From Diaporthe sp. PMI_573 (Eukaryota > Ascomycota > Sordariomycetes > Diaporthales > Diaporthaceae), in contig JAJTUP010000049.1 in assembly GCA_021399435.1 (NCBI GenBank), positions 186,001-250,000 of the forward strand: a stretch of DNA of 64,000 bases. The letters run 5' to 3'. The notes under the pieces were generated by a model that ran no database searches, was not told the DNA's origin, and saw nothing but the letters and a program-made list of their open reading frames with translations. Below, one piece after another: positions 42,377-53,492 of this stretch. Position numbers and translations under genes: made by a program. The first letter of the stretch is position 1. Every line of letters starts with the position of its first letter.

Positions 42377-43720
42377 TCATGCGGATCTATCAACATTTAT
42401 AATAACCATGGAAGTCGTCGAAGCTGGTTGAGATGTGAAATACAACTTGCGGATATCCCAAGCCGTGATATCGGCGAGACGACGTCCAAGGGCACCTAAA
42501 AAGGGGCGGCACGTCTCCAAAAGGATGCGGCAGAGATTCAGTACTGCCTCACGCTTGCCCGCACGGAACGCATGCACACTCTTGATTACCACGACACGCA
42601 TATCAGGTTTTCCAAGATTGAGCTCGCTTTTGGAAACTATAGATCATAAGTCGAACATGATTGTGGCTGGGGATGTGGCCATAGAGGACTCAGAATGGAC
42701 ACATGCATCGGAACGGTAGGCACAAACTACGTACCAAGAATGATCTCAGGGCTCTTTGCAGTTGGATCCAAAGCGCCTACACCCACTGCGGATACAAAAT
42801 CGCGCTTTCTTGAAGACCCAGTTGCCACCCTTACAGTTGTTGTCTAAAGGAGACGCTGATTCTGCTCTCATTTTCCGTCATGCTGCTCTGGCAGAGCGAC
42901 GAACATGCTGTGGGATATTGTCTTGGCTCGGTTAACTTTGGGGGCCACATCCAAGAGCAAAGTCTCCCTGCGTAGAGTGATTCACAAGCGAGAGGGCAGT
43001 GCTCTAAACCATGAGCCACCACACAGAAGCGGTGCTTCCCGAGGACTGCCTTGTATGCCGCAAGAATTCCTTTGGGTCAGTCAGACCTTTCCAACGCGGT
43101 AGACTGTAAATAAGAATAGTAAAAACGCAAATAGACTGCCCGTAGCCCCCATTTCTGCAGGCCGGCCTTGGAGAGGAGTGGGGATGAAGTCCGAGGTGAA
43201 GCTGCCCAGCAGCGGCGCGTGTCCTACACGATAGGCTCCAAAATTGTCTCCATCGATGGAGATTGGACATCCAAGACGCTGTGGAGCATTATCATGGCCA
43301 GCTTGATGCAACCGAGAATACCAGCCTGATGCTGTGAGGCCATTCTCCATCCAGTAGAAGTTGGCGAGAGTACAACCGGGTACTTGTGCAGTTCACATGC
43401 CATGTACCCGATGTATCCAGTCACAGCCATGCCCTATAGGGGGTTTGCTTCTAACAACCCAAGGACTCGCAGTAACAATCACCACGCCGGTGTGTCGCAC
43501 GTGGTGAAAATATCCTGCTGCCTGTCGTGCCCGCAGCATTGATGTAACGATTTCGCTGGCGCCGTGTTTGACGACATGCAAGCCACATGAAACTTTACGC
43601 AGCACAGGAGGACACGTTCCCGTGCGTCGTTACATTTGTGATGGGGTTATAGTGGCCGGAGAGGCAGAAGATGGGGCTGCAATCATTACTTGAGAGTCCA
43701 TGAATGATCAGGGGCTTTAC
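42377..43720 (-). pseudogene. Coding-like relic, several pieces, family not recognised
   Basis: On the minus strand several adjacent pieces look protein-like but do not join cleanly. A start-like piece begins MDSQVMIAAPSSASP and meets an in-frame TAA before TGTCPPVLRKV and GLHVVKHGASEIVTSML (to about 43393). Two overlapping frames follow (43430-43081). A piece behind a TTTAG acceptor near 42841 ends in SAVGVGALDPTAKSPEIIL at a GTACGT donor. The last piece (to 42377) reads LNLGKPDMRVVVIKSVHAF and CRPFLGALGRRLADITAWDI. The in-frame TAA could come from CAA by a C-to-T change of the kind repeat-induced point mutation makes. It is either a decayed gene or one whose exons I have misjoined. No function is suggested. 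Confidence 0.35.
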
Positions 43721-46700
43721 CGAATGATGTACCTCGTCATTGTCTTAGGCGTGGTTATGTCGAATATCATCAATTAGGGATACGGGAGCCTGCCCACTTC
43801 CGAGGACGATGGGAATGATCCACCACCCAATCTCAGCCATCAGGAAGCTTGTCGCGCGGCTGGACGGCCTCGTTCAGCTTAGGCCCATCTCATCGCATCA
43901 TGACCCTCAGCCTCCACACGCTCTCCTCAAGGCAGCGAGATTACAGACCAACCCATTTTGTTCCCCTTCATTGAAGTCGGCCCGTTCCACGGCCAAGTGA
44001 TCTCGGGGCTGCCGACCGACTGGAGAGCACGATCTGACATCTGCGCGGGCAAAAAGGAGGGAGATGAATGAACTTCTGTCTCCCCCACGGCCACCGACGT
44101 GAAAGGACCTTGGCAGCTCTCGCTAATTCCTCCCGGAACCACCCTTGCAAGGCGACCAAACAAAAGTCCGCTCATTGGTACAGGGCGCTAGAGGGCGGGA
44201 AGGATTGCTCAAGGGCGCAATCTACGCAGTAATCTGCTTTCTCCCTTGCCCCGATCACACCCAAGATAGATCTCCAGGACGAACCAACCGGGAGATTTGG
44301 GGACGGCACTGCCTCTAGTGTAGGCCATTCTTCAGGAAGTCATCACTGTCATGCACTACGGGCCGAACGATTTCGGTCTTGGCTACCAAAGGCGGAACAG
44401 ACCCGTCGATGGTCTATTGTCTTTGTGAATTCCGCTCTGACTTATCCTGACATTTTACCCCGGATTTTTGGGAATCAGCGAAAGGGATAAATACCGAAGT
44501 GACGCGAGATTGGCATGGCGTGGCATAGCATGGCACCTTGGCTAGGACGGGCGGAGGAGATACAGCGTGTTGCTAAATTAAGACGCCTGGTGAATCGCGA
44601 GTCTGTGCTGTGCCTGGCTGTCCGTGTCCTCAGCTCTGCTGTCGAACACTGCACGACTTGACCTGCGATGAGACTGGCTGGGGCTAATACTTGAGATACC
44701 TGAGCAGCTGGGGTCAAGCTGATTAGGAGTAGCGGACATTGTACGATCCTCAGGACCCCTCAGGAGCCAATCTGATGTCAAGCACAGAAACCTGACAGGT
44801 CCGTCCGTTTTGCTCCGGGTCCCCTCAAGCGGATGGACCTCGACGGCATATACGTTTCCACAGAAAAGGAATCCCGTTCACTCTCGGGGAATTCTCTCCG
44901 CGCCAATCCGCCTTATGGGAAATGGCCCGAGCAATTCCCTCAGCCCACATCATCATCAGAAAGGGACCCATTTATCGAAACAGAAACAACGCAGAAACAA
45001 GAAGGGCAAACGATAATGTGGACGAGCGGTCAAATTCTCATGTAACACAGAACGCGCAGCAGGGCATGTGGGGGGGCTTGCGGGTTTGAAGCGGGCTTGG
45101 GAGCGGCCCGCCTTCACCACTCACGGCGCCGAGAATTCTGTTGCCTGGAGGCCGGGAGACCGGGGGTCGCGCAAGGAGAGGAAAGGGGGGGTCGCAAGCC
45201 ACCACTTGGTGCTGCGGCGGGTCTCAGATATTCTTTGGCGCGTGGAGGTGGACGGTCCTGGTGGGACGGGTGTTCAGAGTTTGATGTGACCATAGGGGGG
45301 GGATCAATGCTCTGGCCTTGTTTTCTAGAAGGGATATCGATGTCATGTCATGACCATGGCATGAGTTGTCGTCGTGGTCGTTGTCGGTGGAGTCTATTCA
45401 GAGAGACCCCCCCTTCCCCTGTTCTTTTTGAGTGGCGTCCTTCTGTGCAACATTTCTTTTTCTTTGTTGGACCTTCAGCTTCCACAATGGTTAGAGGCTA
45501 GCCCTTGACCATCCTCTCTAGGTTATCTACTAATTAATCATGGCCCGGTCCGTGTTACGTACAGCAACGCACGGTTGATATTACCAGACATTGGCCAATT
45601 AGATCGAAGTCTGTACCGATCAACAACACCGGGGATCTGCTCGGTATCGCGACGCAGCTCCGGATACCACGTATGATCTTCCCCTGAACTGCCCTCTCGA
45701 GAAATACAGATGCCTGGAAAGATGACAACCACCCGTCACATGTCTCCTGCAGTGACTAAACAACAAACCAGGTGCTCCAGGGGGTGCGGGTATAAGCAGA
45801 AACCCAGTCGTGAAACATTTATCCTCGGGCCCTAACCCGATGCTCACTTACTCACATCAAGCAGCCATGGGACGAAGCTCTTGATTTCGCCCCGTCCACA
45901 GATTGACACTTTATTCCAAAATCCAATTCAGCAATAACCTCAGTCTAAGAAACCATACTTATAGTTACACACACAGACACAACATCAGAAACCTTTTTTT
46001 CTTCTCATGATATGTTTCCAAAAATAGCAAATGCTCCACCCCACCCGTACGATAACATGAGCCTCCGTGTAACCCCTACTCGGCAGTGCTCATTCAACGC
46101 TCATGCCGTGCATAAGATAGTCTCTTGTACACAATTTCAAGCCCTGTGAGCCAGATCCGAATTTCCGGGGGGGCGAACACGCTGTGCCATGGTCCGACGG
46201 CAATAGCTGTACCAGATTTTTGGCGAAAGGCAAAGACAGGCACATATTATGTCTCAATGCGGTCGTCCTAAAGTCTGACCGGCGTCGATGTATCATCTTC
46301 AGCAGCACATACACTGCGGGGGCTAGCTTCTCATGGGAAGCTTGCCTGCATGTCGAGGTGAGGCGGTTGTTGAAGATATCAGTCTTGTTTCAGAGGAAAA
46401 GAGATACACGGCTCGCCACTTTGATCAATTGATACTACTAACCGAGCCGTCGGGCGTAGAGTACCACACGAAGGAAGAGGTAGTGTAGATCAGATGACGG
46501 CGTGGGGAGTGATCTCCCACATGGCGGTGAAAAAGCAAAAGAATGAACCAGAAAGGGAAAATCCTCTCCCGTCGCCACAGCATGGCACAGAGACACACAC
46601 GGCACAGATTCACAACATCCAGCGGTAAAAGCCACAACCTCGCCTCTACGGCGGTAAAGAAATGTGACAACAATCCATCTCAGCCTGCCTAAGGCCCCCA

Positions 46701-47139
46701 AAAGATGAATCCTCTCATCAGATACTAGTAATGCAGATATGCCGCAGCAAGGGAGCATCGTGACACCCTCCACAGACAAAGCCTCGCGGCCCGTGGCGTC
46801 TTTAACGGATGATGGCTGACTGGCTGGCGTCTCCCGAGGTCACTCCCGGCCTCAGGACGCCACTCGAGCTCGAGACAACACCCTGAACAGATAGATACCA
46901 ATAAGCTCTACACTCAGGCACTGTGGCGACGGGCACGACAGAGAATTTCCAAAAAACCCGCCAGCAATATACATCTCCCTAGGTAGTAACGGACACATGA
47001 GATTCAACCAAGCAAGAAAGCAAGAGCTGGGCGCCTCCCGGGAACATGGAACAGAAAGCCACCGAACAACACCAAACTCATGAAACCACAAATTGCAGAT
47101 CCGACCGCTACGTTTCACAAACCCAAGAAGGGAAAGGAA
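43721..47139. other. Gene-poor stretch
   Basis: About 3.4 kb without a supported gene on either strand. Frames here are short, overlap each other and often lack an ATG. No clear transposon terminal repeats were found. Confidence 0.4.
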
Positions 47140-47212
47140 GGGGTGTGTGTATGCGTAACGCCTATTATGTGTGTGTGCGTGCGTGTCTGTGTGTACGTGT
47201 GTGCGTGTGTGG
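47140..47212. repeat. GT-rich microsatellite
   Basis: Imperfect GT/GTGC repeats over about 70 bp, interrupted near 47155-47170. Non-coding on both strands. Confidence 0.6.
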
Positions 47213-47942
47213 AATCACAGCCCGAAGCGGTACCTACCGCCCATGTGTCTGTTCTTGCCGCCCCGTTATTCGCCCCCACTGTTTGCGGATAGCAGATAGA
47301 TACATGGCACCACGCTCGGCGATTCAGTCTCACGTGTGGCACTGCACGGTGTATGCACATGATGTGCCACAAGCTACCCTGGGATAGGCATTTCAGGGGT
47401 TCAAAGCCTCGAGCACCATGCGGCCAATGCAGATTTAATTCTGCTGCCTGTCTGCCCAGTGTCGATCTCCCTGTGGGTGCGGTGGAGATTTTTCCTGCAC
47501 GCGGTCCCAAGGGGACTAGACTAGACTATGTCTGGAACAAACGGGGACGGGACCGGCAGGGTGCGCTTGGCGGGTTGGATGGACGGCACAATTTGGCCTG
47601 CTTGTACAGTGAATGCTGATACATTTCCATTAGAGATAGAGAATAACGATCGTGGGCCAAACAACTGCTCTTCTTGAAGCTATGTTGTGGCCACCGCTTT
47701 AGTGGATATATCCTCCAATACACAACCAGACAGCCAAGCAAAACCGCAGGCCGGTGTCTCCCCTGTGCAGCAGAAAAAGCCCATCCTCGGAACAAATCTT
47801 TTTGGTTTTAGTCGTACAGCAGTAGCCGGAACGTGTCGAGCACTGCGATCACGCTCTGCTCCCTAATTCCAAGTAACCTCGCCCCTCATGATCTCGTAGC
47901 ATGCCCCCCCCCCCAAACGCCGAAACCCTTCAGAAACCTCCA
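47213..47942. other. Intergenic region
   Basis: Probably includes the 3' UTR of the minus-strand gene that ends at 47943. An 11-C run lies at about 47904-47914. Nothing else is seen. Confidence 0.4.
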
Positions 47943-49148
47943 TTAAGCGTATCTTCCGCTGGTGAACCACAGCTCGTCCGACCTCGTCGATAGCGACCTG
48001 CTCAATCCGGGCTGTATCTCAGGCCCGCTGTAGCTGGACACTGGTGAGACCACCATGTTGTTCAGTGTGGCGGTGCCGGGCTCTCCGCTGACGATGGAGA
48101 CTGCTCCTGCTCCTGTGGTGGTGCTGCTCTCTGGCGGCATGTGCGCCATGGCCCAGCCCATCGCCAACTGCTCCCGCACGTGGTCGCGTGTTGTCGGCGG
48201 AGGGTATAAGGCGCTTGCCATTGGTTGCCGCTCTCCACTGTTCCACCACTGGTTCTCGAAGCCATTGTCCACTGTCATCATTGCCGAGCCCAAGGCCTCT
48301 AGCTCGCGGACCCGCTCCGGGTCCTCCCTTCGATATCGGGGTGACTCGACGGGCGACTCGATTTGAACGACGGTAGGGCTGGTAGGTGCCTCCTCCGAGG
48401 GTTGTGGCACCACCTGGCTGTGCTGGGGATCAGGCGAAGCATGGGAAGATGGCGGCTGCAGGTAGGGGTCCGGCTCCATGTATGGCTCCCAGCCCACGGG
48501 GACCTCCCACGACTCCCAAGGCATGCCTTCTTCTCCAAGCCTGAATCGTGATGGCACCTCGGGCAAGTCCTTCCAGACGTCCGAAACTGGTCGGTCGGCG
48601 GTGGCATAGGCCGTCGAGGAGCCCACTGGGTTGTCAGCCATCAGTTGAGGATGGACGACGTCCCAGTTGTTGTCGCTGAGGGGTGGTGGCGCCGAACGTC
48701 CCCTCCCGTGCCGTTCGGCAGACGCTCTCCTCTCTTCGCGAGATGGCCGCTCCTCCTCCGGGCCTTCCTCCGGCGCGGGGGTGAAATCAACCTGTCTTGA
48801 ACGGTTTCGCTGGTGTTCTTGCTGCGGTTGCCTTTGCTGGCGTGCTTGTTCAGGTTGCGGTGGTCTCTGGTGTGGGTGTGAGGGTTCTAGTGACCGTTGT
48901 TCATAGAATTGGGGCACTTGAGCCTGTTGAAATTGTTGTATAGACGAGGCAGCGAGATAGTTAGTCGTCGGCGCCGGTACGTGTCGTGGAAAATAGGGGG
49001 CTCTCTCTCGGAGACCGCGTGATCTGTATTGGAAACCACGAGGACGGGGAGCATGCTGGGGAGACCAAGACACGCCGAACTCGACTTTAACAAAGACTTG
49101 TGGCCTTTGCAGGCTGTGGGCACTCGGCCTCGTCAAGGTGTTATCCAT
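47943..49148 (-). CDS. Disordered Pro/Gln/Arg-rich protein, about 401 aa, start uncertain
   Basis: From the in-frame ATG at 49148 (MDNTLTRPSAHSLQR) this gives about 401 aa. The frame stays open upstream to 49496 without another good ATG, and that part still has protein-like composition, so a 5' exon may be missing. The middle is rich in Gln, Pro, Arg and Glu (EQARQQRQPQQEHQRNRSRQ). The C-terminal half has Trp-containing patches (WKDLPEVPSRFRLGEEGMPW) and the motif TVDNGFENQWWNSGERQ. I recall similar Trp-Trp motifs in uncharacterised fungal proteins but cannot name a family. There is no signal peptide or membrane helix in this reading; an upstream hydrophobic frame near 49800 could be part of the gene if spliced. 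Confidence 0.6.
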   Translation of the reverse strand: MDNTLTRPSAHSLQRPQVFVKVEFGVSWSPQHAPRPRGFQYRSRGLRERAPYFPRHVPAPTTNYLAASSIQQFQQAQVPQFYEQRSLEPSHPHQRPPQPEQARQQRQPQQEHQRNRSRQVDFTPAPEEGPEEERPSREERRASAERHGRGRSAPPPLSDNNWDVVHPQLMADNPVGSSTAYATADRPVSDVWKDLPEVPSRFRLGEEGMPWESWEVPVGWEPYMEPDPYLQPPSSHASPDPQHSQVVPQPSEEAPTSPTVVQIESPVESPRYRREDPERVRELEALGSAMMTVDNGFENQWWNSGERQPMASALYPPPTTRDHVREQLAMGWAMAHMPPESSTTTGAGAVSIVSGEPGTATLNNMVVSPVSSYSGPEIQPGLSRSLSTRSDELWFTSGRYA

Positions 49149-52100
49149 GATGGAGTCTGTCCTCCAGTGCGTGACCATCGGGACTCGCGAGGGGAGATAT
49201 AGGAATTCTATCCGTTGGGGATGACAGTGGTACCGAACGGGTGTGGCAGTAACACTAAGCGAGCGGCAAGAAAAAGGTGGCACCGAAGTACCGAGTAGAA
49301 GTGGCTGTTGTCCGAGGTGGAGGGCGAAGTACGCGAGCAGCTGCAGATCTTGGGTAGGTGTGCGTTCCACAGCAAGGTTGGTCACACGAGTGGAACCAGT
49401 GTCGGACGGAGTGGGTGGCAGTCGTATCTTGATGTCGCCTTGGGAGATATTGTATGCACGTACGCGTTGCTTTCGAGGTGGTCCAGGGGTCGTCAAAGGC
49501 GGTTGTTGGGGGGGCGAGTAGAAGTAGGCAGACGTGTATCATGTACCCGAGTCGAAATTACGGGGAATACTCGCCAGTACCAGGGCCGGGCAGATCTCAA
49601 GTACCCCTGAGGGTGACTTGTCAGGAGGATGAGTGGCAGTGACTTGGAAGTGGCAGGCTTGCGAGATGTGGTCGGTGCCGGGGGCCGCCGCTGTGGATGT
49701 GGAATCTCCCCAGGAGGTCGGGACGGGGTGGTCGGAGCGGTGACGGCCAGAAGGGCAGAAGGGCAGAGAAGCCCAAGACCCAGGCCCAGAATGGTAACCG
49801 GAATCAGAATGGGTAAAATCCTGAAGAGGCCGTGACAGGGAAGACCCGATCTGAAAGGGAAGAAGGTGCTTCCTTCGCCCACCCGGGGTCTGCAGGGAGC
49901 GGGGCTGATGCTAGTCGCTGGCTTCCTTTCAGAATCCGGTAACGTGGGCGACTGGCTGGACTCGGCTCCCGTCCAGGCGTGGATGGCTCCGAAGCCACGG
50001 ATTGAACCCGAGGAAGAATTGAGTGTTGCCTGGGGTGAGATGAGGATTGTAATGCAAGATGGTGATCTCTGACGTGCCGGGCGTCAGATTGTGGCTGTCT
50101 GTTATGCCACGACTGGACTGCTCACTCGGTGCAGCGTCAGACTCGCCTTTGCTGAAATTGCGTTGCTGGTTATTTCACCGTCTCTGTGGGATATGGAACG
50201 ATAAACAGGCGACCTACCACCCTGGGATGTCTTCCAATTGCTTCTTGGAAGGAGTGAAGAAACCCGCTTTCTGGGCTGGCAGACCGGGAAGTGCGAGCCA
50301 GAGGAATGGGAACGCTGGTCGGACCTGGGGCTGTGTTCGTCTGGAAGAGCCAACTTCAAGCGAGTGAGCGCCACATGCAGGGTCAGCAACAGGCAGTCGG
50401 TTTGCTGCTTATTGATCCTTCAGGCGCCTGACACGTCCAAGGGTGAGGTTCCCGGAGTTGCGAAGGAAGAGTGGACGGAGGCGGGGCGGAGATGACAGAC
50501 TTGGTCGGGCAGGTTGCGGCGGAATGACGAGGGAGGAGAGGAGATGTGGTAGGCGAGGCGAGGCGAGGTTGGACTAATAAGGCTAATTTGAGTCCTGTGC
50601 GATTTCTGATATTGGGCATTAGGAGCACAGAAGTTCTGTTGAATCATGGCCCCCCTGCTTTGGCTTGCACGCTTGGTGAGGACGGCGCGCGGCGAGAGCT
50701 GCAGCTGGTGTGATGGTGCTCGATGTGGCCCGTTTCACATACAGTCGTACGGGCTTGAAGCGAGCATAAACGGGTCGATATGTCTAGTCTGGCTGGGAAT
50801 GTAATTGAGATAGCCAGGCTTGGCTCGAATCGGTCACAGCGTAACGCCCGGTCGAATCCTTGGTGCGGCGTCGGTGGAGCGTCGAGCGCGGTGATATGTT
50901 GCTTGTGGGGCCAGCCACAGCACATCGGAGTTTGTGCTTTGATGTGGCGGGCGATGGCGTGGATCAAGCAGTCAAGCAGTGTCTCCCAGTTTATTGCCAC
51001 AGTTCAGGCGAGTGAGAATGTCTGGTCAGTGGTGGCGAGCCCTGCACACACACACGTATTCGTATCGTGGCAGTAGGACAAGACAAGACAAGACACAGGT
51101 GACCTGCTGTTTTGGTATGACGATGGTGTCGATGGTGTCAATTTCCGGTGCCGTTGCCGTGCTGGCCTCATCATTGACGTTGGGTTGTGGACGAGTTTCA
51201 ATGTTGAGCTTGTCTGGTTCGGATGGAGCTTGAGTGGTTGAGTGGTTGAGTGGCTGATGCACGGCAGGGGCGAAGCAATGACAGAAGGGAGGGGTTGTCC
51301 GTTGGTGTTGCCGTTGCAGATACAGGGCGGGCCCTCTGCCACACACAGCCCTAGGCCCTGCCCACTCTGGCTGTCTGGGCACATCCGGCGGCGACCGCCA
51401 CACTCAGAAGCCATCAGGACACGGGCCATGCCCCCCCGGATCACGGCTGCTCAACGTGGTTAGCGCAGAACACCCAAGGTTCTCTGGGCTATTTTTGGGA
51501 CTTGTTGACAGAGCATCTGCACGTCAAAACACTGCGCCATCTTCCCCAGCTCCGAAAGCTGATCCCACACTCCTGATTGTACAGTATCTGTCTCTTTTGA
51601 TGCTCACCCTCACCATCACATACTCATGATGACAGCCGTCATACCATCAACAAGGCAGCAGGATAATGGGAGAAACCGAGGCAGCAGACAAATCGTCTCA
51701 AGCGAGGTCATTCACTGGTTGTCAGTCGGTCGCCATCCGGCCAAGCCAACTCCGCCGCCTTCCACTCCGCCCAAGGCCTGTGTTGTAATATTCTTAGATT
51801 TGTGTTTTCATCCAGTTTCTTCTCTTGTACTGTTGTAATCTTGCACTGCACTACAACCCTCGCATCAGACACCGCCTCTATCTCAGCGCCCCGTGCTGAA
51901 CGGTTCGTGAGACGGCATCACGTTTCTCTCTGGTCTGGAGACAACTCCACTCATACATACAATCATCTTCTATTTGCAGCCAACATGGGTATCGTGCGAA
52001 CTCTAACAACTAACCAACAGAAGTACAAATGACATGCCCAACACCTGCTGCCAACCACCACCAAAACACGGGGCTGAGCCCCTCCAACCAAGAAGCCCCA

Positions 52101-52237
52101 ACCTGGCCAGACTGACATTGATCGTGATGAAGCAACCCCAGCCATCGATCTCGACACGTGCAGCATCACTTCGTGTTCAAGATGCCCAGAGCCGATGACT
52201 CGGCCATTCGAGCTCCCGTCTCTTCATCCTCGTCAAC
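49149..52237. other. Intergenic region upstream of the disordered-protein gene
   Basis: About 3 kb. The first 350 bp may be an upstream exon or leader of the gene ending at 47943. Short tandem motifs occur near 50565 (GGCGA), 51078 (ACAAG) and 51230 (GAGTGGTT). No other gene is supported. Confidence 0.4.
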
Positions 52238-53492
52238 TCAAGCACTCTCCTGGCCAGCCGGCTTGGCCTCGCCCTTCGCACCAGCCACCTCCCCCTCCCC
52301 CGGCTGACCCTCCCAGAACCGGTCCTTCTTGTCCCGGCCCGTCGCGAGCCCCATAATATCAAACGGGTCAAAGAGGGTCGTGAGGAATGACCGGCTGTCC
52401 TTGTAACCGGGGCCCTCAATCTCGGTGACACCATCGGCCTCGCTGAGGAAGATGTTCGTCTTCGCGGGGAGGTACTTTCTCGGGTGGCGGATATTCCACA
52501 GCCAGGCGTTGGCCAGCATGAGGCTCGCCTCGAAGACATAAAAGAACCACTCGTACCGGAACTCAGGCGGCAGGTTAGCCAGGTCCTCGCCCCTCTGGAT
52601 GCGCACGCCCGCGAGGCCGAAATACTCGACGGTGCGGTAGATGGTGCGCGCCTCGATGAGCACCGTGGACACATAAAGCGTCAGCATCGAACTGTTGACG
52701 CTGCGGTTTCGGATGCCCGCCTTGAGGACGCGCCGGTGGAAGGTGACCGCCAGCACCACGAAGGTGTTGACGATGACGAGCTGCAGGATCAGGGACGCCT
52801 TGAGCAGGGCCTTGCCCACATCCTGCATACTGGGCGGGAGGGCCTGGTTGGCCGAGTAGGACGCGCCCACGCCGCTGAGGGACTCGACTACTGCTGCGAG
52901 CATGGCGAAGGTCGTCCACACGCGGCCTGGGTGGATTGGGGAGTGGTACGGCACGTAGAAGAGGACGCGGCCTAGGATGTGGTAGTTTGCTGCCTCGTAC
53001 AGTGGGCTGGGTGGGCTGTCAGTTTCTCTGAAGTCCTCTCGTCTCTTTTTGTGCCTTGGAGGAGTCAACTCACGGTGCCGCGTATACCAGACATGAACTG
53101 GCTATGAACACCGGTAGGTTATCGTAGTAGAACGCCCCAATCTCCCTGGTGATGAAGCCCGCTGTGAATATCGCCGCACACAGGGTGTAGTGCCACGTCA
53201 CGTGCCAGCACTTGTAGTGGCTGTTGGGTGAGAGAAAAAGGTCATGTCAGTTTACACGAAGCTCCTCCCAGAGGTTCGACGTCCATGAGAGATCACACTC
53301 ACTAGCCTTGCCATATTTGCCACAGCCCAGAAACTGCAAAGGCCACGGCGAAGAACACGGGCGCCCCTTTGTTTGGTGCATATATCCAGTAGCTCTGGTC
53401 CACTGTTCGTGTTGGTGTAAGTATTCGGGCGGCGGCAGTGGGGGTTGAACGGGGGACGGTGCAGACGTACCAACTTGACCGTTTTCGCTCAT
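52238..53492 (-). CDS. RTA1-like seven-transmembrane protein, 345 aa
   Basis: Four exons: 53492-53471, 53402-53303, 53220-53074 and 53006-52238. The first codes for MSENGQV and part of a codon. All introns have GT..AG ends, and the joins restore WIYAPNKGAPVFFAVAFAV, HYKCWHVTWHYTLCAA and YAAPPLYEAANYHILGRVL, all hallmarks of the RTA1/lipid-translocating exporter family. Further family motifs are RTIYRTVEYF and EWFFYVFEASLMLANAWLWN. About seven hydrophobic segments fit the family, and the C-terminal tail is charged and cytosolic. In yeast, Rta1/Rsb1 relatives affect resistance to aminocholesterol or export of sphingoid bases; fungal paralogs are many and mostly uncharacterised. The exact substrate here is unknown. 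Confidence 0.9.
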
